DNA from: Cardinalis cardinalis
Taxonomy: Eukaryota > Chordata > Aves > Passeriformes > Cardinalidae
Assembly (NCBI GenBank): GCA_014549065.1
Contig: JACDOX010000004.1
Coordinates: forward strand, 8,388,116-8,452,115
Reading direction: 5' to 3'
DNA: 64,000 nt
Each line of letters begins with the position of its first letter. Position 1 is the stretch's first letter. Made by a program: the position numbers and the translations under genes. Below the pieces are notes generated by a model. It saw nothing but the letters and a program-made list of their open reading frames with translations. It ran no database searches and was not told the origin of the DNA. Shown in pieces: positions 11,258-26,700 of this stretch.

Positions 11258-14200
11258 ATCAAGAGGATTCTATAATAGGAGATACTATTTTAAAAGAACA
11301 GCAGCTGTTTACGTGCTCTTTTTGCCAACATTTCATTTTCTCCTTCAGCCCAATGCTACACTAAAACCAGTGCTATCTCCAAACACCAGACAGTTGCTAC
11401 TAATCAGTTCTTCTGTTTTTTTCCCAAATACAGTAAAAAGTAGCTGTCTCTGCCAATTAGGTCATATGATTGATGGATAATCACTCACACATAGTCCTAG
11501 GAACTATCACCAGCTGTGCAAAACCCCTCACACTACTAACGGGAACAATCCCTGTACAAAATAAATATTTTAAAAAAACCTTCTCAAATTGATCTGCTGA
11601 TTGCCATGAAACAATTCTACTCTGATTCATAATTAATTGTATGGAATGTCTCAGTATCTATAAAGAGTACTTGTAACATATTCANCTGCCATTTGAGAGT
11701 CTCCCATGAGCAAACAGGTTGGTGTGTGAAGAGTGCCTCACAGTTCAGCCAAAAAAACCCAATCATCTAGATTTCATTAAATAAAACATACTGATCAGGG
11801 AATGACTGCTTAAGCATGTACAGTGGCTAATTAGGAGTGCAATAGAGAGTCATTTTTTCCTAGCTGGACATAATTGTGCTTTGTTTACTTTCACTTGTTA
11901 ATAATGGTAAATCTCATGACAGTTACCTTTAGAAGAAACAATCTTAGNGGCTAGTAAGCAAGTGGCAGTCATCAGAACTACATACTTGTTTTTCTGAAAA
12001 TGACCAATATGTTTTAAAAATGCTTATAAATGTCCTTTTTTCTAGGAATCTGAAACAAGCAGAAAGGAAAAGAATCTGTAGTAATGAAAACAAAAAAAAA
12101 AAGCCATCCTCATCTGGCCTCTTGAATTGAAGAAAGGTGTAATTCTGACAGGAAATACCCTTTGCTACACTGTCATTATGGTGATGCTCAAACAAAGTGC
12201 TGATTGCATGGCTCTGCATTAGCAGTATCACTGTACACTCACTGTGTGTGTGAGCCTCATTATGGCTAAGAGGAAAACCNATTTCCATCAGCTGGAAAAC
12301 AAATTACTGACACAGAAGGTCGCTACTAAGTATAGCAGGAGTTTTTTTATGTTGCCGAACTTCTACAGAGAAACCAACACGATTCAGGGGAAAAGCCTCA
12401 GCTATATTGTCAGTTAGTAATTGACAAGAAACTATGTGAAATACTTCACAACATCTGAGAATTTACTCTGAAAATCATTTTTGAACAAAAATATATAATG
12501 TGCATCTCAAACTTGCCAGTTCAATGTTATTTATTCTATTCTAAAACTGCCTTAATATTAGGTAGAATCACAGATTTCTCTGTGGTAAGGTAGACACAGA
12601 AAAGCAGACACTATATTGCACTGTTATTCTATCCAAGTAACATGAAAATCAGTTTTCATAGAAGGTCTTCCAAAGAAGCCTAATTATGAACATGTAGGGA
12701 TCACCTCTACTATTTCTTTATGAGCAATCTACTTCCCATATTTTTCCCTCAATCAGCTGCACAGAGCTACCTACAGAGCTAGCAGCAGGTAGCAAAAAAT
12801 TGACAAGATGAAGAATGCATTTGCTAACAGGGAATTTACATACCCATAGCTCATACATCATCACAGCTTACCCAGGCTTTAATGACTCCTCTGAACTGAC
12901 AAGATGAGGATGCTCACACTCTGTGGGACTAATCAGAAACAGCAAAATGCTTCAGCAACCACAATTCAAGTTGCATAAGTGGTTATCTTGCCTTAAAGAC
13001 AAATGGCAGGTTTAGCCTAGTTTCTCTCAATTATAACACCCACAGAAACAAGCCCTGTTATAAAGGCATTGAAGGTATGAGGAATTAAAATTTAAAAAAA
13101 CAAAAAGAAAAATAATATTTGTGGAAAAGAGTGCTAAATTTTATACAGAGGGATTAAATACTACACAAAACTAAATATTATGTAGAAACATCCTGCTGCT
13201 GCATTCATCCTCCTGTAATAACAAGAGATCATTACACAAGGTGGAAATTTCTGTGATATGACATCATGTGACAGACTACTTGTCAACAATCTTTCTAGGC
13301 TCAAAATGGAATGAGGACAGTTCATTCTTGCTCTAACACTTGAACATATCAAGTGCTGGANATTATATCTTTATTTCTCCAAAATGAAAGTATATCTCAT
13401 TCGCTATAATCAAGAAGAGAATNAAAAGTATGTCAAGCTGTAAGAGGTTCTTAAAAATATATTAAGAAAAAGATATGACTTTCAAGGTTAGTAACTACTC
13501 AGTGGATCAGTCTGCTTGGGAGAAAATTATTTTAGCATGGCTTAAAAAGCAGGACTCACAAGCTATGAGACCAAGAGTCATGAAACTACCCAGAGGATAG
13601 GAAATTCCTGATAATGGCTTCTATCCACTAAGTATAATATTTCTTTAGCAACACCATCATTTTCTCTTTGATCTGCCCTACTTAGAAAGGCAGGAACTTT
13701 TAAGTCACCAAATCTTTATGGGGCACTGAAATGAACAGGCAATTTTTGGCTGACCTCAGTTTCAGAGGGCATATAGACTAAACCCATNCAGATGCTTCAT
13801 GAACAGACAACAGTGCAATTTGCAGGTGCAGTTCAGAAGTGACATATGGCCTCCTATTATTTCCACAAATATGCTGCTACTGCAACAATAAATCTTTAAC
13901 AGACATTGCCAACTCTGTGTGAGGTCTTAAACATATTGACGTTTATAAATCTGTAAGATTTGATTGAAAGAAATATACCACTGCTCTAATCTCCAACCCA
14001 CAAATTACTTTCCATTGAAGCAATATAGTGATTTTTTTTTCCAGAACTATAAAAACTTATGAATAATAAATCACATAAAAATATTGGACTGAAATATCAA
14101 CACTTTTTTTTTTGCCTTCTTTCCTATGCATAAAGAAACAATATCAAATGTTGTCCCTGTTTCCTGGGAGAGCAATAATTATCTGTCAAAGAATGCTTGT

Positions 14201-17200
14201 TTAATCATAGATTTNAAAAGAGAAATAAACTAAGCAGTAAAAGAAGGGAAAAATTCAGGCTGATTAAAAAATGGAGAAGTGGATAGAGTGAACAGCTCAA
14301 CATCACATTCCCCCCACTCTGCCCACATCCATGTGTTAAGCTACCTTTTGTTAATACTAAATAGATTCAGTTTTTATCCACATTTCCCTAAACAAACTGG
14401 TTTAGTGATGTTGCAAAAACATAGTTCCTAAGTCATTGACTAGGGTTTGAGGGCTATCCTGCAGTGACAACATGGATGCCTGGTACTTTCCTCCTGTGAA
14501 TGTGTAACTCACTTGGACAACAAATGTTGAGATGCCAGAAAAAAAAAATCCCTCTGAACCTAGGATGAAGAGATGCTAGTATATCATTCTGCAATATGAA
14601 AACATTTTTGTAACAACTTAAAACCTGAAGTGCATTAGAGAGAACGATATATAGAAAATACACAGTCATTGCATGTACTGCACTATGTAAGATAAATTTA
14701 ATTAAAGAAATAATACAGTCAATAAAGTAAAGAAATAATAAAACACCTATTGTGATCAGCACCAGCATAACATACAGACTATTCAGCATTTTGATTCTTT
14801 TGATTAGTTATCTATTTAACAATAAAGCAACAAAAAAAACCAGAACTTACAGAGAAAATCAGGGAAGACAATACCATCTTGTATATTTATGAAACAGATT
14901 TGATAACTGTACTCTTATATAAGTATATGCTGTTTGCATTTGATAATCCCTTTCACAGTTTTTTTAAAATATTTTTCCACCAATAATCCTGAAGAAACAT
15001 ATTTAATTACACTAATTATTTTCAGGGCTAAGTGCATGTAAGGTTTTTTCCCATGGCATTTATTTAATCTTCTGTGCTTTAAGTGAACCAGTGTCAGTTA
15101 CATAGGTACTAATGACACAGATCCTCTTCTAATGACTTTATGAAGTCAGTGGTGTTTTAAGCAGCCTGTTAGCACTGACATACTTNGTGGAGACACTCAG
15201 CTACAGCCTACAAGCAGCACACAAATATTGGAGGAAGTCATCCTCAGGACATCCACACTCTTGGTTGGAAGAATTACTATGTCTTCATGTGCTAACAGAC
15301 ACAGCAGGAATAAGCCAAGAAGAAAGTAGGGTCTCTCAGGGAGAAAAAAGCCATTTTTGGGCACATAAGAGTTCAACTCCAAGGTGAGCTGTATGGGACA
15401 CAACCCTAATGGTCACGGCTTTTGTCTGCAGGACCTAAGGCAGCACTACCCTGTGCACAATTTGGGTAGAAACATTCAAAATAACAACAGAACAAGGGTT
15501 ATCTTTACCAAGTGATTTTACTATCTTTTTAAAATTAAAATTTGAGGAAAATTATGTCAGAGAGACATACTAACAAGGAAAATTTTCATTCCTAATTTAT
15601 GCAGCTTACATTGCTTATGAGTGGGAGGCGGGTTTTTTAATTATTCAGCGGCAACAAGTTTCCATGTGAAAAGAAGGATGTGGGATGTCAGGAACTAAGA
15701 AGAAGGAAAGAACACATGAATCTCTCAGGGGTCCTGAAAACGGGAAACCCGTGACAGACAGAGTTTTGGAGGTCACTAAAGTGTTGCATTGACACTACTC
15801 CTGAGAATGACAAATACAGTTCCTTAACAGAGGATGCATAAAATAATACAGTGAACAACAAAGGAGCAGAGTCAGAAAAAAATATCTATGTTGTAAGATT
15901 ANCAGTATATGCACAAATGAACAGCTATATCCATGGACTACTAAAGTTGTTACACTGTAATTTACCACATGTAGCTAAATACCCAGAACCATCCACAGAT
16001 GCTNCAATATTAGCCCCTATACATAAGAACCCCTGAAATATCCATTNCTTCTTCCTGTTACAATATATATTTTTGAGGTCTTCAAATAAAGAAATCAATT
16101 TTTTTTTTCATTTCCACAAGGATAAAGGTGTACCTCAAAAGAATAAAGGTGNCCATATGTAGGTCATGCATAGAAGTGTTACAAATATTTAGTCAGGACA
16201 GAATACCACATATAGTAGTATAGAATAGAGTACTACATATAGAATTCAACAATACTACAAGAATCCATATCATCTGCTGTTAGGAATGCATAAAAGAAGG
16301 GCTAGGTATTATAAAAAGACAAACTGGTCTATCTGAAATAGACAGATGGGAAGACAAGAGTGTGTGAAGGATAACTAACTAAAGGATGGACAAAAACACA
16401 TAATCAGGTGTCTGCTATATGATGAATACAGAAAGTAAAAGGGCAACACCTGTTAGGCAGTCTGGCATCCATAAAGTTTTACAGCTAGNAAGAAGCCAAG
16501 AGAAAAACTGTGCCCTTGAAATTATTGGGACTGCATCTGGTGATGACTTGGCACTTCACATGGAAGGCACTGCTTAAGACTNTGCATTTCACACTTGTAA
16601 TTTCCTATGGGTAGGTATAGGCAAATGTCTTGTAATATTTTTAAATATGTCTGAAAAAGCAAGGAATGAACTTCCTTTAAACTGGGAGAAATCTGTGTGT
16701 AGATCACACATCCAAAAACCCATGACTTAAGTAGTGTCCTAAACAGCTTGGAAAAACAATCATCCATGGTAGCTACTTTCCAGCGAGAGCACCAGCAAAC
16801 AACCTTTAGCACTGCACAAAGAGATGCTAAGCAAGAGTATAGAAAAGTCTGCAATGGGAGAGAGAGACTTGCAGCAGTTNATTATCAGCCACTTTACTGC
16901 TGAGGGGACAATTGCTGTTTTGGTTTGTGTGTCCTGTAACTCAGTTCAGCTGATGAAAATGCCATTCATTATGTACTACCCATCATTATGCATTATTCAT
17001 CATATATTATTTATAATTTCAGCTCCCACTGAATTCTAGTTTATGGCCTCAAAAATTGCTCTCATAGTTTATGTCTTACTGGGAAAATAACTGGCATTAG
17101 CAGCGGCCAGTGGTAGGTGAAGATGTCCTGCTATCCCTACACAGATGCAGAGCTTTGACTGCCTGCTCATGAGTGCTACAAGGCAGTCACCTGTGCCTCT

Positions 17201-20200
17201 TCCCCCTGCCAAAATCCATTCAGGTCTGCTGCTTGTAGCTGCCTACACACAGAGGNAATGAAGGGCTTGAGGGAGAAAGGGAGTGGTTTTCAATTTCCAG
17301 TTCTAGACTTCTCTAGCCAGTGATATGAAAATATGTNGGGAGTTTTCAGTCACACAGAATTGAGAAGGACCGTGTGGACCACTGAGTCTGATCACACACT
17401 TGTACTACCCAGTAGCTCACAAATTCTCTTTCTCCTACATGCAATAAGACACAAAATAGTCAACANTGACCTATGATAGACTTAAGTCCTAGAACAAAAG
17501 ACCAAGAGCCAGAAACCATAGTATGCACAAGAAGAAGAAAACAGTAACTCTCAGAAAAAATACAATCATTAGAAAAATCTTACAAAATATTTTAAAAGGA
17601 TTATGGAAATGATGCTGCCAGCCCTGCTATATGTCATTTTAGCTCTCCATTTTNTACTAAATCTGTTTTCAGTTCTAATAGCCGAAGTCTGCCTCACTGC
17701 CATACATATTGATAACTCCTATGTTATGGTGTACATTGATATCAACCTAGAGCTGGCAAGACTACTTCTATAGCACACAGGGCTTGTATACTGTTATNTT
17801 AAAATAATGAAAAGGAAAAATAGCAAATAGCCTTTGTTACTGGCACACCTTCTTATCCATTAAGCCATTTTTATGGAATGTGGTTTTCAAGAATGTCCTG
17901 TTACACACTTAAGAAAGAAAGAGACACTGAAATATTTCAGAACTTTTAAGACAAAAAAAAGAGAAATACGGAGTAGTAGTACAGCATTACTAAGAGGACA
18001 CCTCAACAAGAGATGGGAAGCTTTAAAAAAGAATCTAAGATCTGTAAGACTTAAGGATGCAATGAATGGTATATCAAACACATAGAGCTTCCTGTTTCAG
18101 TGNTCTCCATGCCTTCAAACTTCATCAAAGGAGTCCAGTCTCTGATCCTCTGACTTTGAGTAGACTGTTGAGCCTAGTAAGATGGAAATCTCAATTTTTC
18201 AAATTTTTTATAATATTATTTCTAATACTTACAAAAAAACTTCATGCATTAATAGAATGCATTGAATGCCAAAGGAAAATGATGGAAGAGGTGTGAAAAN
18301 GGGAGAGGAAAACTGTCCTGCACTAGAAAGATCAGAAGGTAATTTATGCAATCAACTCACCATTACGAGTAAGTACTTGAATCTTTCCTTTCCTTGAAGA
18401 CACTAATGGCACAGGTAAAACATTCAGGAATACCCTAGAGCTACGCATATTATGCACAAAATGAGGTTGGACAGAGCACACAAACTGGANACACTAAACC
18501 ATTATTACAAATCAACTGAAATAATCAAATCACTTCAGTTGCATATCAGAANAGATGTCCAGTAGTCATGAATTCTACTTACTTCAAGGGGAATATGAGC
18601 CAGGTGGTATTTNAAAGTCTACCCAAAAGTAAAGATTCTTTCTCAAAAAATTATCTCTTATAGATCAAAAATGAGTATTTCAATAAATACGCNTAGTCTG
18701 GTTATACATGTCAACATGCTGGGTCAACTCCAGAGAATAAATACTGTGATATGGAACTGCTGTTCATTTATACTATTGAAGATTACTTGAAAATACTATT
18801 TCTATATCTTTGATACAGAGTCCTTTCATGCTTTCTCTAGATTGCATGAGCACATCTAATGTTGGATATCATCCATGTATATAGATAGCTTAAGTTGTTT
18901 TTAGGCTATAGAATGAAGTATTATTCACATACACATTCCTATATGCATATTGCTNAATTATAGATGAAGAAATTACACTCCCTACATGCACACACTGTAA
19001 TTTGTGAAGTAGTAACATAAAAGTTAGAGACCTAAATTTAAGCTTCTGCAGAAGTTAACTGTACTTTTTACTTTCTTATTTGTATTGTATAATTACTATG
19101 TATTTCTTCAAAACATTAACAAGAGACAACTTACTCTCCAGCAAGAATGATAAATACAATGTGTGTGACTCTATCACCTCATGATTAATAGGGTCTTTTT
19201 TATTCATGAAGTCAGATGTCAGACTCAGTAGAAAAATGTGTATCATCTTATATGTATTTATTCCTAAGCCTACTAAAATTGCTTTCCACTGCTACAGATG
19301 GATACAATAACAACCACTTTTCACTGTTTTTTGAGTTAACACAAGATGTATGTCAAATGATGACCTTAAACTTCCTGAGTTGAAAATTTCATTTAAAACT
19401 TGACAAATACACTGGATACCAGAATAACACAGTAATAACAATTCACATGAAATCTACTACCTCTTCTAACCAGACTCCTCAAAAAAATCCTTAAAGCTTC
19501 AAAATAGCCATTGGCCTTCTGTTGCCTGGAGAGAAAAACTGTACCATTTTTCTTTGTTTTCTCACTTTTTTTTTAATTTTTAATGTTCTTTTAATTAAAA
19601 AACAGTACACTATTTTCCTTTATGACTTATTGCAAAGTTAGTTGATAATAATTATTTGAAATACTGTTCTTGCTATTCTTCTGTAAATTTCTGAGAANAT
19701 TCCTTCTGTCACCCAGGAAAAATTTAGGATGTGCCTATGATCAGTTCCCCACCAAAACAGAGTACCTCATTTTCCTTCGAAGTTATATAACAGTAATATA
19801 TGAGTTTTGCAGAAAAATTATAATTAAAAATTGCCTAAAAATTAAGGTGAGCAGTCAATAGGTATATCACAGTATCTTCTGGGTCCTGTATGTGCTGGTT
19901 TTCATTGTAAGCCATTTTACTGGCTGATATGCCACCCACTTCAACTCAGCTCATTTTTTGAANAATTAACAGACTACAGTCGCTGCAAAACTAAGAAACT
20001 TGAAGAGAAAGTGAAGTTTGACATATTTTTTACATATAGACACACTTCTTACATACAGATATAGCACCAGACTGTGCACCAGAAATAGCCTGTGTTTTCT
20101 CCTGACTTTCCTAGTTAAAAATTATGAATGAGGCTATTGTTCAGAAAATGAGAAGCAGTGTACTTACTGAAGAAAAAACACTTCTAATTTACTCATTCAT

Positions 20201-22604
20201 GTCAGAGACTCTATTTTCCAACAGATTTTAGGTTAGTTTGGTTAGCAGAATAAGGCGTTGATGCTACAATTATTTCTTTCAGGCAGAAATTAACTGTTGA
20301 AGAGAATGTGTTCACAGTGAGTTTGAACAGTAATTCACAGGAGACTCTATAGTATCCCTTTTTTTTTTGCACTTTCCTTGCTGTAAGTGAAGTCTTTATT
20401 CTAGAAAAAAGAATCTATTTTTATGCATCTGAAGAATGCTCCCACTGTCTTCAGTAAAATGAAACAGATCACATAAAAACCTAAAATATATACAAATCCT
20501 TGCAATGCCATCATGAAATTCCTAACTGNCAACTATCTCAAGCAGTTATACTTGAGAACTATTCATTTTTAGTGTTGCTTCAGACTAGTACCTGTTTCCA
20601 CAGAGATCTCATTTGAATAAGCAAACCACATCCCTAAAAACCAATAAACTTTGTCGTGGTTGGTGTCCTTGGTGACTCATTTGTTCACTTTATGACATAA
20701 ATGCAGCCTTCATATACAAATAGTACTATATAATAGGTAGCACTACAGNGTGAGCATTTCTTTTTGTTAAACATCATATATCTTAAAAACAGAAATGCNA
20801 TAAATGAGAAAAAAGTTCTGCAGGCTACTTATCCAAATATAAGTAATAATATGAACCACTACAGATGTAATCACTCCCTGTAAAAAATAAAGAGCAGTGA
20901 TGACTGAAGGACACCTGATTATGGTCAGCTGGCAATAGAATCTCTGATTTAAGGGAAAAACATCCCATCCGTCCAAGTGCTTCAAAACTTCCCAGTTGTT
21001 CTCCTCTAAAAACTGGAGTGTGGTTTTGGGATGTTATATCCAAGATGTAGGTACCATNAATGTACTGTGTACTGNGTGTGCCTTTCATAGCTGCAAAAAC
21101 ACAGTCCAAGAGCATCATTTAAAGAAAGGGGAGAGNGAGAGAGGTAGAAAAAGACCANATTTTGTATTGNTATATCTATTTAATCACAGTCATAAAAACA
21201 CACTACACAGTTAGCAAAGAAGAAGCAATCAAATCGCAAAGTAACTTCCAGAAATACTTTTTTTAGTTTACATATACAAACATCACCTTTACAACAACAT
21301 ACACTGAGAGCAGTAAAAAAAAAAAAAAAGGAGAAAAAAACTTGGGGAGAAAAACCTCCAAGCTATTTGAAACTGAAGCTTGACCCTTGGCAACACTGAG
21401 GTCACAACNGCCAAAGTACTAAAGAATTCTTCAAGTAACAACTGAAGTTAACAGTGACTGCCAGAAAAGACCAAGCATAAGTGCTGCAGGTGTAAACAAC
21501 ACGGTAACTTGAATTAAAGATAACTCTACAACTCTCTTTAGTCTGTTCCAAGCCTTGTTTGTAGCAGCTGTAATACTGCTCACATGCCTTTCTTAAATGC
21601 ATTAAGTAGCTTGTTCTACATCCTATATAGTTTTCTTATTATGATATGTTTGGGAGTTTATGCAATCTTTGCATACTGTCTCTATGAAACCCAAATCTTT
21701 CCCATGGTGATGATGGTAAAATTAGCCATATTTTGGCACATGGATCGCTCATCTTAAAAGGTCCTTCTACGTGTGAGCATACATGTGCATTCTCTATGCA
21801 ACTAACATTTGGTTTCAAGTATCTCTTATTCCATAGTGACTTTCTTTAATTCTATACAGAAATTTGGAAAGAAAAGTGTATGTGTGAGGCTCTGCTTTCA
21901 GAAAATGTGCAAATACAAGTGAATAAAACCCCTGATAGCAAGATGTAAATGATATGTAGGTAAAGAGAGCTCCCATCTTCAAATAAACACCATCAGAACA
22001 ACAGCTGAGCTGGAGAGGCTTTTGCAATGGCTTTCAACGTTTTTGATCAGTTTCTATATTTAGGTGGTAATCCCAAGAGTGCAATAACTATCTTTTCTTA
22101 GATGTTTCCATTTCACTACCTTTACAGTAGACGTTGTGAGCTTACTAATAAAAAAACAAGACAAGAAAGGACAAAATGGTGCTTTTAGGGACCCTATTTT
22201 ACATGCAAACATTTAGGATTAAATAATTTACCCTGGAAAAGCCTTTTTTTCTAATTCTTTAAGGAAGCTTCTGGTTTTAGAAGGATGAGGGAACATTTAA
22301 ACACCAACCTACAAGCAGTGTTAAGTGCTCTCAGTTTAAAAAAATGCACTTTTACTGAGTGCCTCCCTTGAAAACTCTACACCTAAGAGTCTGCTCACAT
22401 GTGGGTTTTGGGGAAATGCAGGGGAGATAGCTGAGTGGGAATCCTTTCTAGGAGAATCCCTTCTTTCCTTTTCCATCCCTCTCTGACTGGAATGAAGGGA
22501 CTTGTCCCACTGTTGTTCCAGCAGTACCTTTAGCCAAACATGAAAAGCATGAAAGAGCAAATTCTGCATTCACAGAATTTTTTATTGCTTCCAAAGTACT
22601 TTAA

Positions 22605-22627
22605 TGACTGATCACACTGATCAGTCA
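22605..22627. repeat. Perfect inverted repeat (10-bp arms, 3-nt loop)
   Basis: TGACTGATCA at 22605-22614 and TGATCAGTCA at 22618-22627 form perfect arms around CAC. It could be a chance palindrome or a dyad protein-binding site. Confidence 0.8.
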
Positions 22628-23429
22628 CAAATAAAAGGTCAAACTGTTTTCTCAGAAGTTATTTTTGAGTCTCCTTCCCCAGAAAATAGCTATCAATGTT
22701 TCTGGTACCAGTTATTTTATCTCCTATGAAACCATCTGTAACAGAAAGCTCAAATGAATAGATGCCTCTTGTTACTAGCATTCGTTTCCTTGTCTGACTA
22801 NAAAGGTTTTGAGATTACAGCATTCCTAATACCTTAAAAATGCAAATAAATAATATATTATTTAAAAATATTCTTGTTTCTTCATTGCAATGAATATCTG
22901 CTATTAAAAGTGATTTGTTTGGCAGTTTTCTCTTGCCAGCTCTTACAGGAAAGAAACCAAGTCTATGCTATATAAATAGCTCTTCATACTGGCATTAATT
23001 TTATCAATTCCTCTCTCTGTTTTGAATGCCACTTTTTGATAATGGGAGAAAAAAATGGGGCTTTTCCCCCTTTTATTAATTTCTTAGGTTCAAATGCTGG
23101 GTTTCTGAATAATCTAAAACCCTAGTAAAAGGGTATCCTGGATAGAACTAAGAGTATTTCTATACCTGTGAGCACTTCTTGGTNTATCTAAATCACTTCT
23201 AAATTCACTACTTACGTAGTGCTAACAAGAGACATGTAAGAGCACTGAAGTTACTCAACCCACTCAGAAATCTGAGTCTTCAGTTGGCAATCCCTTCTTG
23301 AACTCAGAGCTATTGAAACTAGATTACTGGAGACTAAAAAAATTAAAACCTCCTAAAACACCCTGCAGGCCAGTTTAAAGATACTGTGTTTTAATGGGCT
23401 GCAGCCAAGTACAATTTGAATGTCCTCTA

Positions 23430-23745
23430 TCTGTACAGCCTCTCTAGGCAACCTGCTCCTTGGCTTCACGGGTCCCATGCTGATAAAGTTTCTCCTTTTA
23501 TCCAGTCTGAACATCTCTTGTTCCCAGCTACACCTGCTGCCTCTGATTCCCCCACAATGCACCATTGTGAAGAGTCTCCTCAACACCTTCCCTGCAGACA
23601 GTAGGGAGCAGCCCTTGGGTCCTCTGGAGATAACTCTTCCTCCTGGCTTACACAGCTCAGCTCCCTCAGCCTCTCCACACTGAGCTCGTGCTCCAGCCAC
23701 TGGTGATCTTGGCAGTCCTCCTCCGAACTCATTTGTCTGTCTTCC
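23430..23745 (-). mobile_element. CR1 LINE fragment
   Basis: This is minus-oriented CR1 sequence from the ORF C-terminal region into the region upstream of it. It has typical CR1 antisense phrases such as 'agtttctccttttatccagt' and 'cagctccctcagcctctcc'. The terminal 'attctatg' motif is missing, so this is an internal fragment. Open frames on both strands here are relics. Confidence 0.85.
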
Positions 23746-26700
23746 TTATATTTGGAAAATTAAAATTAGACACAGAAATGTAGGCAATCATTTTCCACTG
23801 GCAGCAGATGAACACANTGGTTGCCCCATCATCATTCCTTTCCCAGCTTGCATATCCTTTATCTTGAATGTGAAGAAAATCTCTGCAGTTTGACTCTACA
23901 GCAGTCTGAGTCAACTTTCAGAGTAAGAGGACAAATTCAGCATTGTGGAGCACTCATGCACCCAAGCTCTGCTCCTGCAGACACAACTGACTGCAGGCAC
24001 TTGGTCTGTGAGCTTGAGCCTGAGCCTAACAAAACACATCCTTGCAGAGACATGTTGTGTTCTGGTAATCTGCTCCTAGGGAACAAAAATAGATTTTTCT
24101 CTCTTCATTGAAGAACAATCATGAGAGGATTTGTAGAGATTCTCTCCTCCCTGTATGTGATCCTGCCAGTATATCCATGAGAGAACACTTTCTGTACCCA
24201 TCATCCTATTATTTTCTTCTGAAAAGGAATCCATAAAAAAAACANAGACTGAAAATGTCTGAAAACTTGAAAGCTTTGTTTTTGTTTTCCACTTTTCCCC
24301 CCATCATCTCTTCCCTCTAATGAGATTCTAAAAAGCATGATAGTCATCATGAAAGTCATGTTGCTTTTTCATGCTCGTATCATGTCTGCAATATCAAAAA
24401 ATGTGACAAATGCAATTTTACCTGAAAGAAATAAACTATCTCTTCTTGCANAGGCTGGAAGAATAATAAAACATGATTTGTACTAGCACTAAGCTAATTA
24501 CAGTGACACCACTTCTGTGCTACAGTTCTGTTAGTGTCAGCACTTACATTATGAACCCATCATTCCAGGGTTTATAATTCTGCTCTACATTAGTTAGTGA
24601 CTCTTCCAGGAGTGCACAGCACAGTGCTTAATGGCTTCACTAGTGACACTCTCCTAAAAATTGCTTAAATTTTAAATTACTTTTAAATTTTGTAACTCCT
24701 GTGTCCACTACATGGTGTAAATCGCAAATAACTTGTAACTAAGCAAGACAATTCAGGAAGACAAAACCCATCCAAAATGTGATTTATATGCTTNGACTTG
24801 AAAGTGCTTATTTTTGCAAAGTATAGAGACAATAGTTGCTGTATATAATGACCATCTTCACTACCTTCCCATCCAGACATAATATCAGGGTTTTCTGGAA
24901 AACTGAGGTTTTCATTAAAGAAATATCTAAACAGTATCATGAGTAAAAAGAGAGTTTCATAACCAGCAAATGTCAGGTGATGTTTTGGCAATAAAGCCAC
25001 TAAACATCAGTGTTTTAAGTTTCTTATGTGGACACATTTATCTAGAAAAATATGCCNTGATTTCTTTTATCTGTTAAAGTACTTGGATACCTTGGAAATC
25101 TGCAGATAACCTGCCCACTTCAGTATGTTGGTTATTTTTAGGCAACAAGACAATTCACTGGACATGCCTCACTAAGAATGCACACTCCTGTGTTTTGAAA
25201 ATTACCAAAACAAAAAAGCACTGTCTTGCATCATGCTGGAACATGACATAAAACATGGTCTTAATTATATCCACTTACTTTCTTATTTATATTTAAAGTT
25301 ACACATTTACAGTATCTGGTACCTATGTGAGTAACTGAGATAAAGTTTTACAGCTTACACAGAAAGAATTCTATTTCTTCCAAATTCCACTTTCACTCAA
25401 CCATAAAAATAAGTATTTAAAGCAATGTGATAAGGAGCAACCTAAGGCTATAGAAGCTGAAACAATATTCCCTGTATATAAGGAAAAAAAAAANAAAAAA
25501 AAAAAGAAAAAAAAGGGAAGAATGGTAAAAGCAGTAATAAATTGTTCTCTTCCAGANAAAAAGGGCTTTTTCCGGTTTCTGCTACCCATCAGGTTTTTTT
25601 TTCCTTAATAAATGACAGATAAATAACTTATTCAAGATTTCTTTAACTTCTAAAAAAAAAAACAACATGTTTATTCTCATTATCTTATAGAACAATTCTC
25701 TATAAGCTGTATAATTTTTCTTTTAATATTGCATTAAGCATTACTTCAGTGAATTTTCCTTGGGTAAAATAAACCAGGTGAAGAAGATCTAATTCTCTCT
25801 TGCTGAGTTGACATAGACAATAAACAGTTTCTCTCATCAGNAGATGGTCTACCAGCTTGGAAACCAGTGATTAGTGAGCAAATGGTGTGCAATTATGCTA
25901 TGTCTGCCATGGTGGACAGTTCTGGTAGTAAAATAAGTTATAGGTGACAATATTTACCTTAGTACTACCCACTCCTTATCTCAGTAACAGGATTATGATC
26001 TCAGAAGGAAGATGGAAACACATTTTTGCTACAGCTGTCACCTGTTCTAAATTCATCGTGTTAGAACAAAACTGTGACTTCATATCTAGGAAAAGTGANA
26101 GAAGAATTGTCTCCTCCTTGTCTTCTTTTAAGAACATGTGACAGAACTATGAATTGCTACATTTCTTGAAATGAAAGAGGGATGGTATGGTTTCCTCCCA
26201 GTGTGTAGTATTTTTCTTCCGACTCACAATCCCAAACCACGGTTATGTAACAGTTAAAAACCCCACAGATAACCTGTGGTAAGCACAGATAAATTGGTGG
26301 TTCTACTGTTAATAGAAAATCTAATTCTATCAAGTGAACGTGCTTGCAATTGATTCTTTGTGCTCCTGAAAATGTTTATATATTGATCCTACTACCAAGC
26401 TATGTAGGCTAAAAATGGAAAGCACATTTTTAATAAGTTTGTATAAAATACAAACACACACATATATATGTATGTATTCTAATAAAAACATGAAAGATAN
26501 ATTTATGAAACAGATTTCTTCACTATTAGAGCATATTCTTTGCATTTGTATTATGTGGAAGTGTCACCTGTTTATTTTGTTTGCTCAATGTGAGTAAAAA
26601 GCAAAACAGGAAAGAAGGTGGCTGAGGTCAAACATGCTCTAGGCTAAATAGCTGCAACTCAGCAAGTAAGAGCATTTTCAGCATAAAGTTCTTTTATTTC

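Larger units (their letters stand above)
11138..23429. other. AT-rich intronic DNA, no gene seen
   Basis: About 12 kb of AT-rich sequence has only short chance open frames. It includes a perfect 10-bp hairpin at 11230-11257, a perfect 10-bp hairpin at 22605-22627, and a poly-A run at 21315-21329. A possible, very diverged CR1 tail lies at about 17340-17440, but it is too weak to call. No splice-bounded coding exon was recognised. Confidence 0.55.

Noticed and set aside
17340..17440. Possible CR1 tail ('cagaattgagaaggaccg')
   Set aside because: It is too diverged to separate from chance by eye. A repeat-library search would decide.
23080..23110. 'ggttcaaatg' resembling a tRNA B box
   Set aside because: It is followed by a mismatch to the consensus and has no A box or cloverleaf around it.
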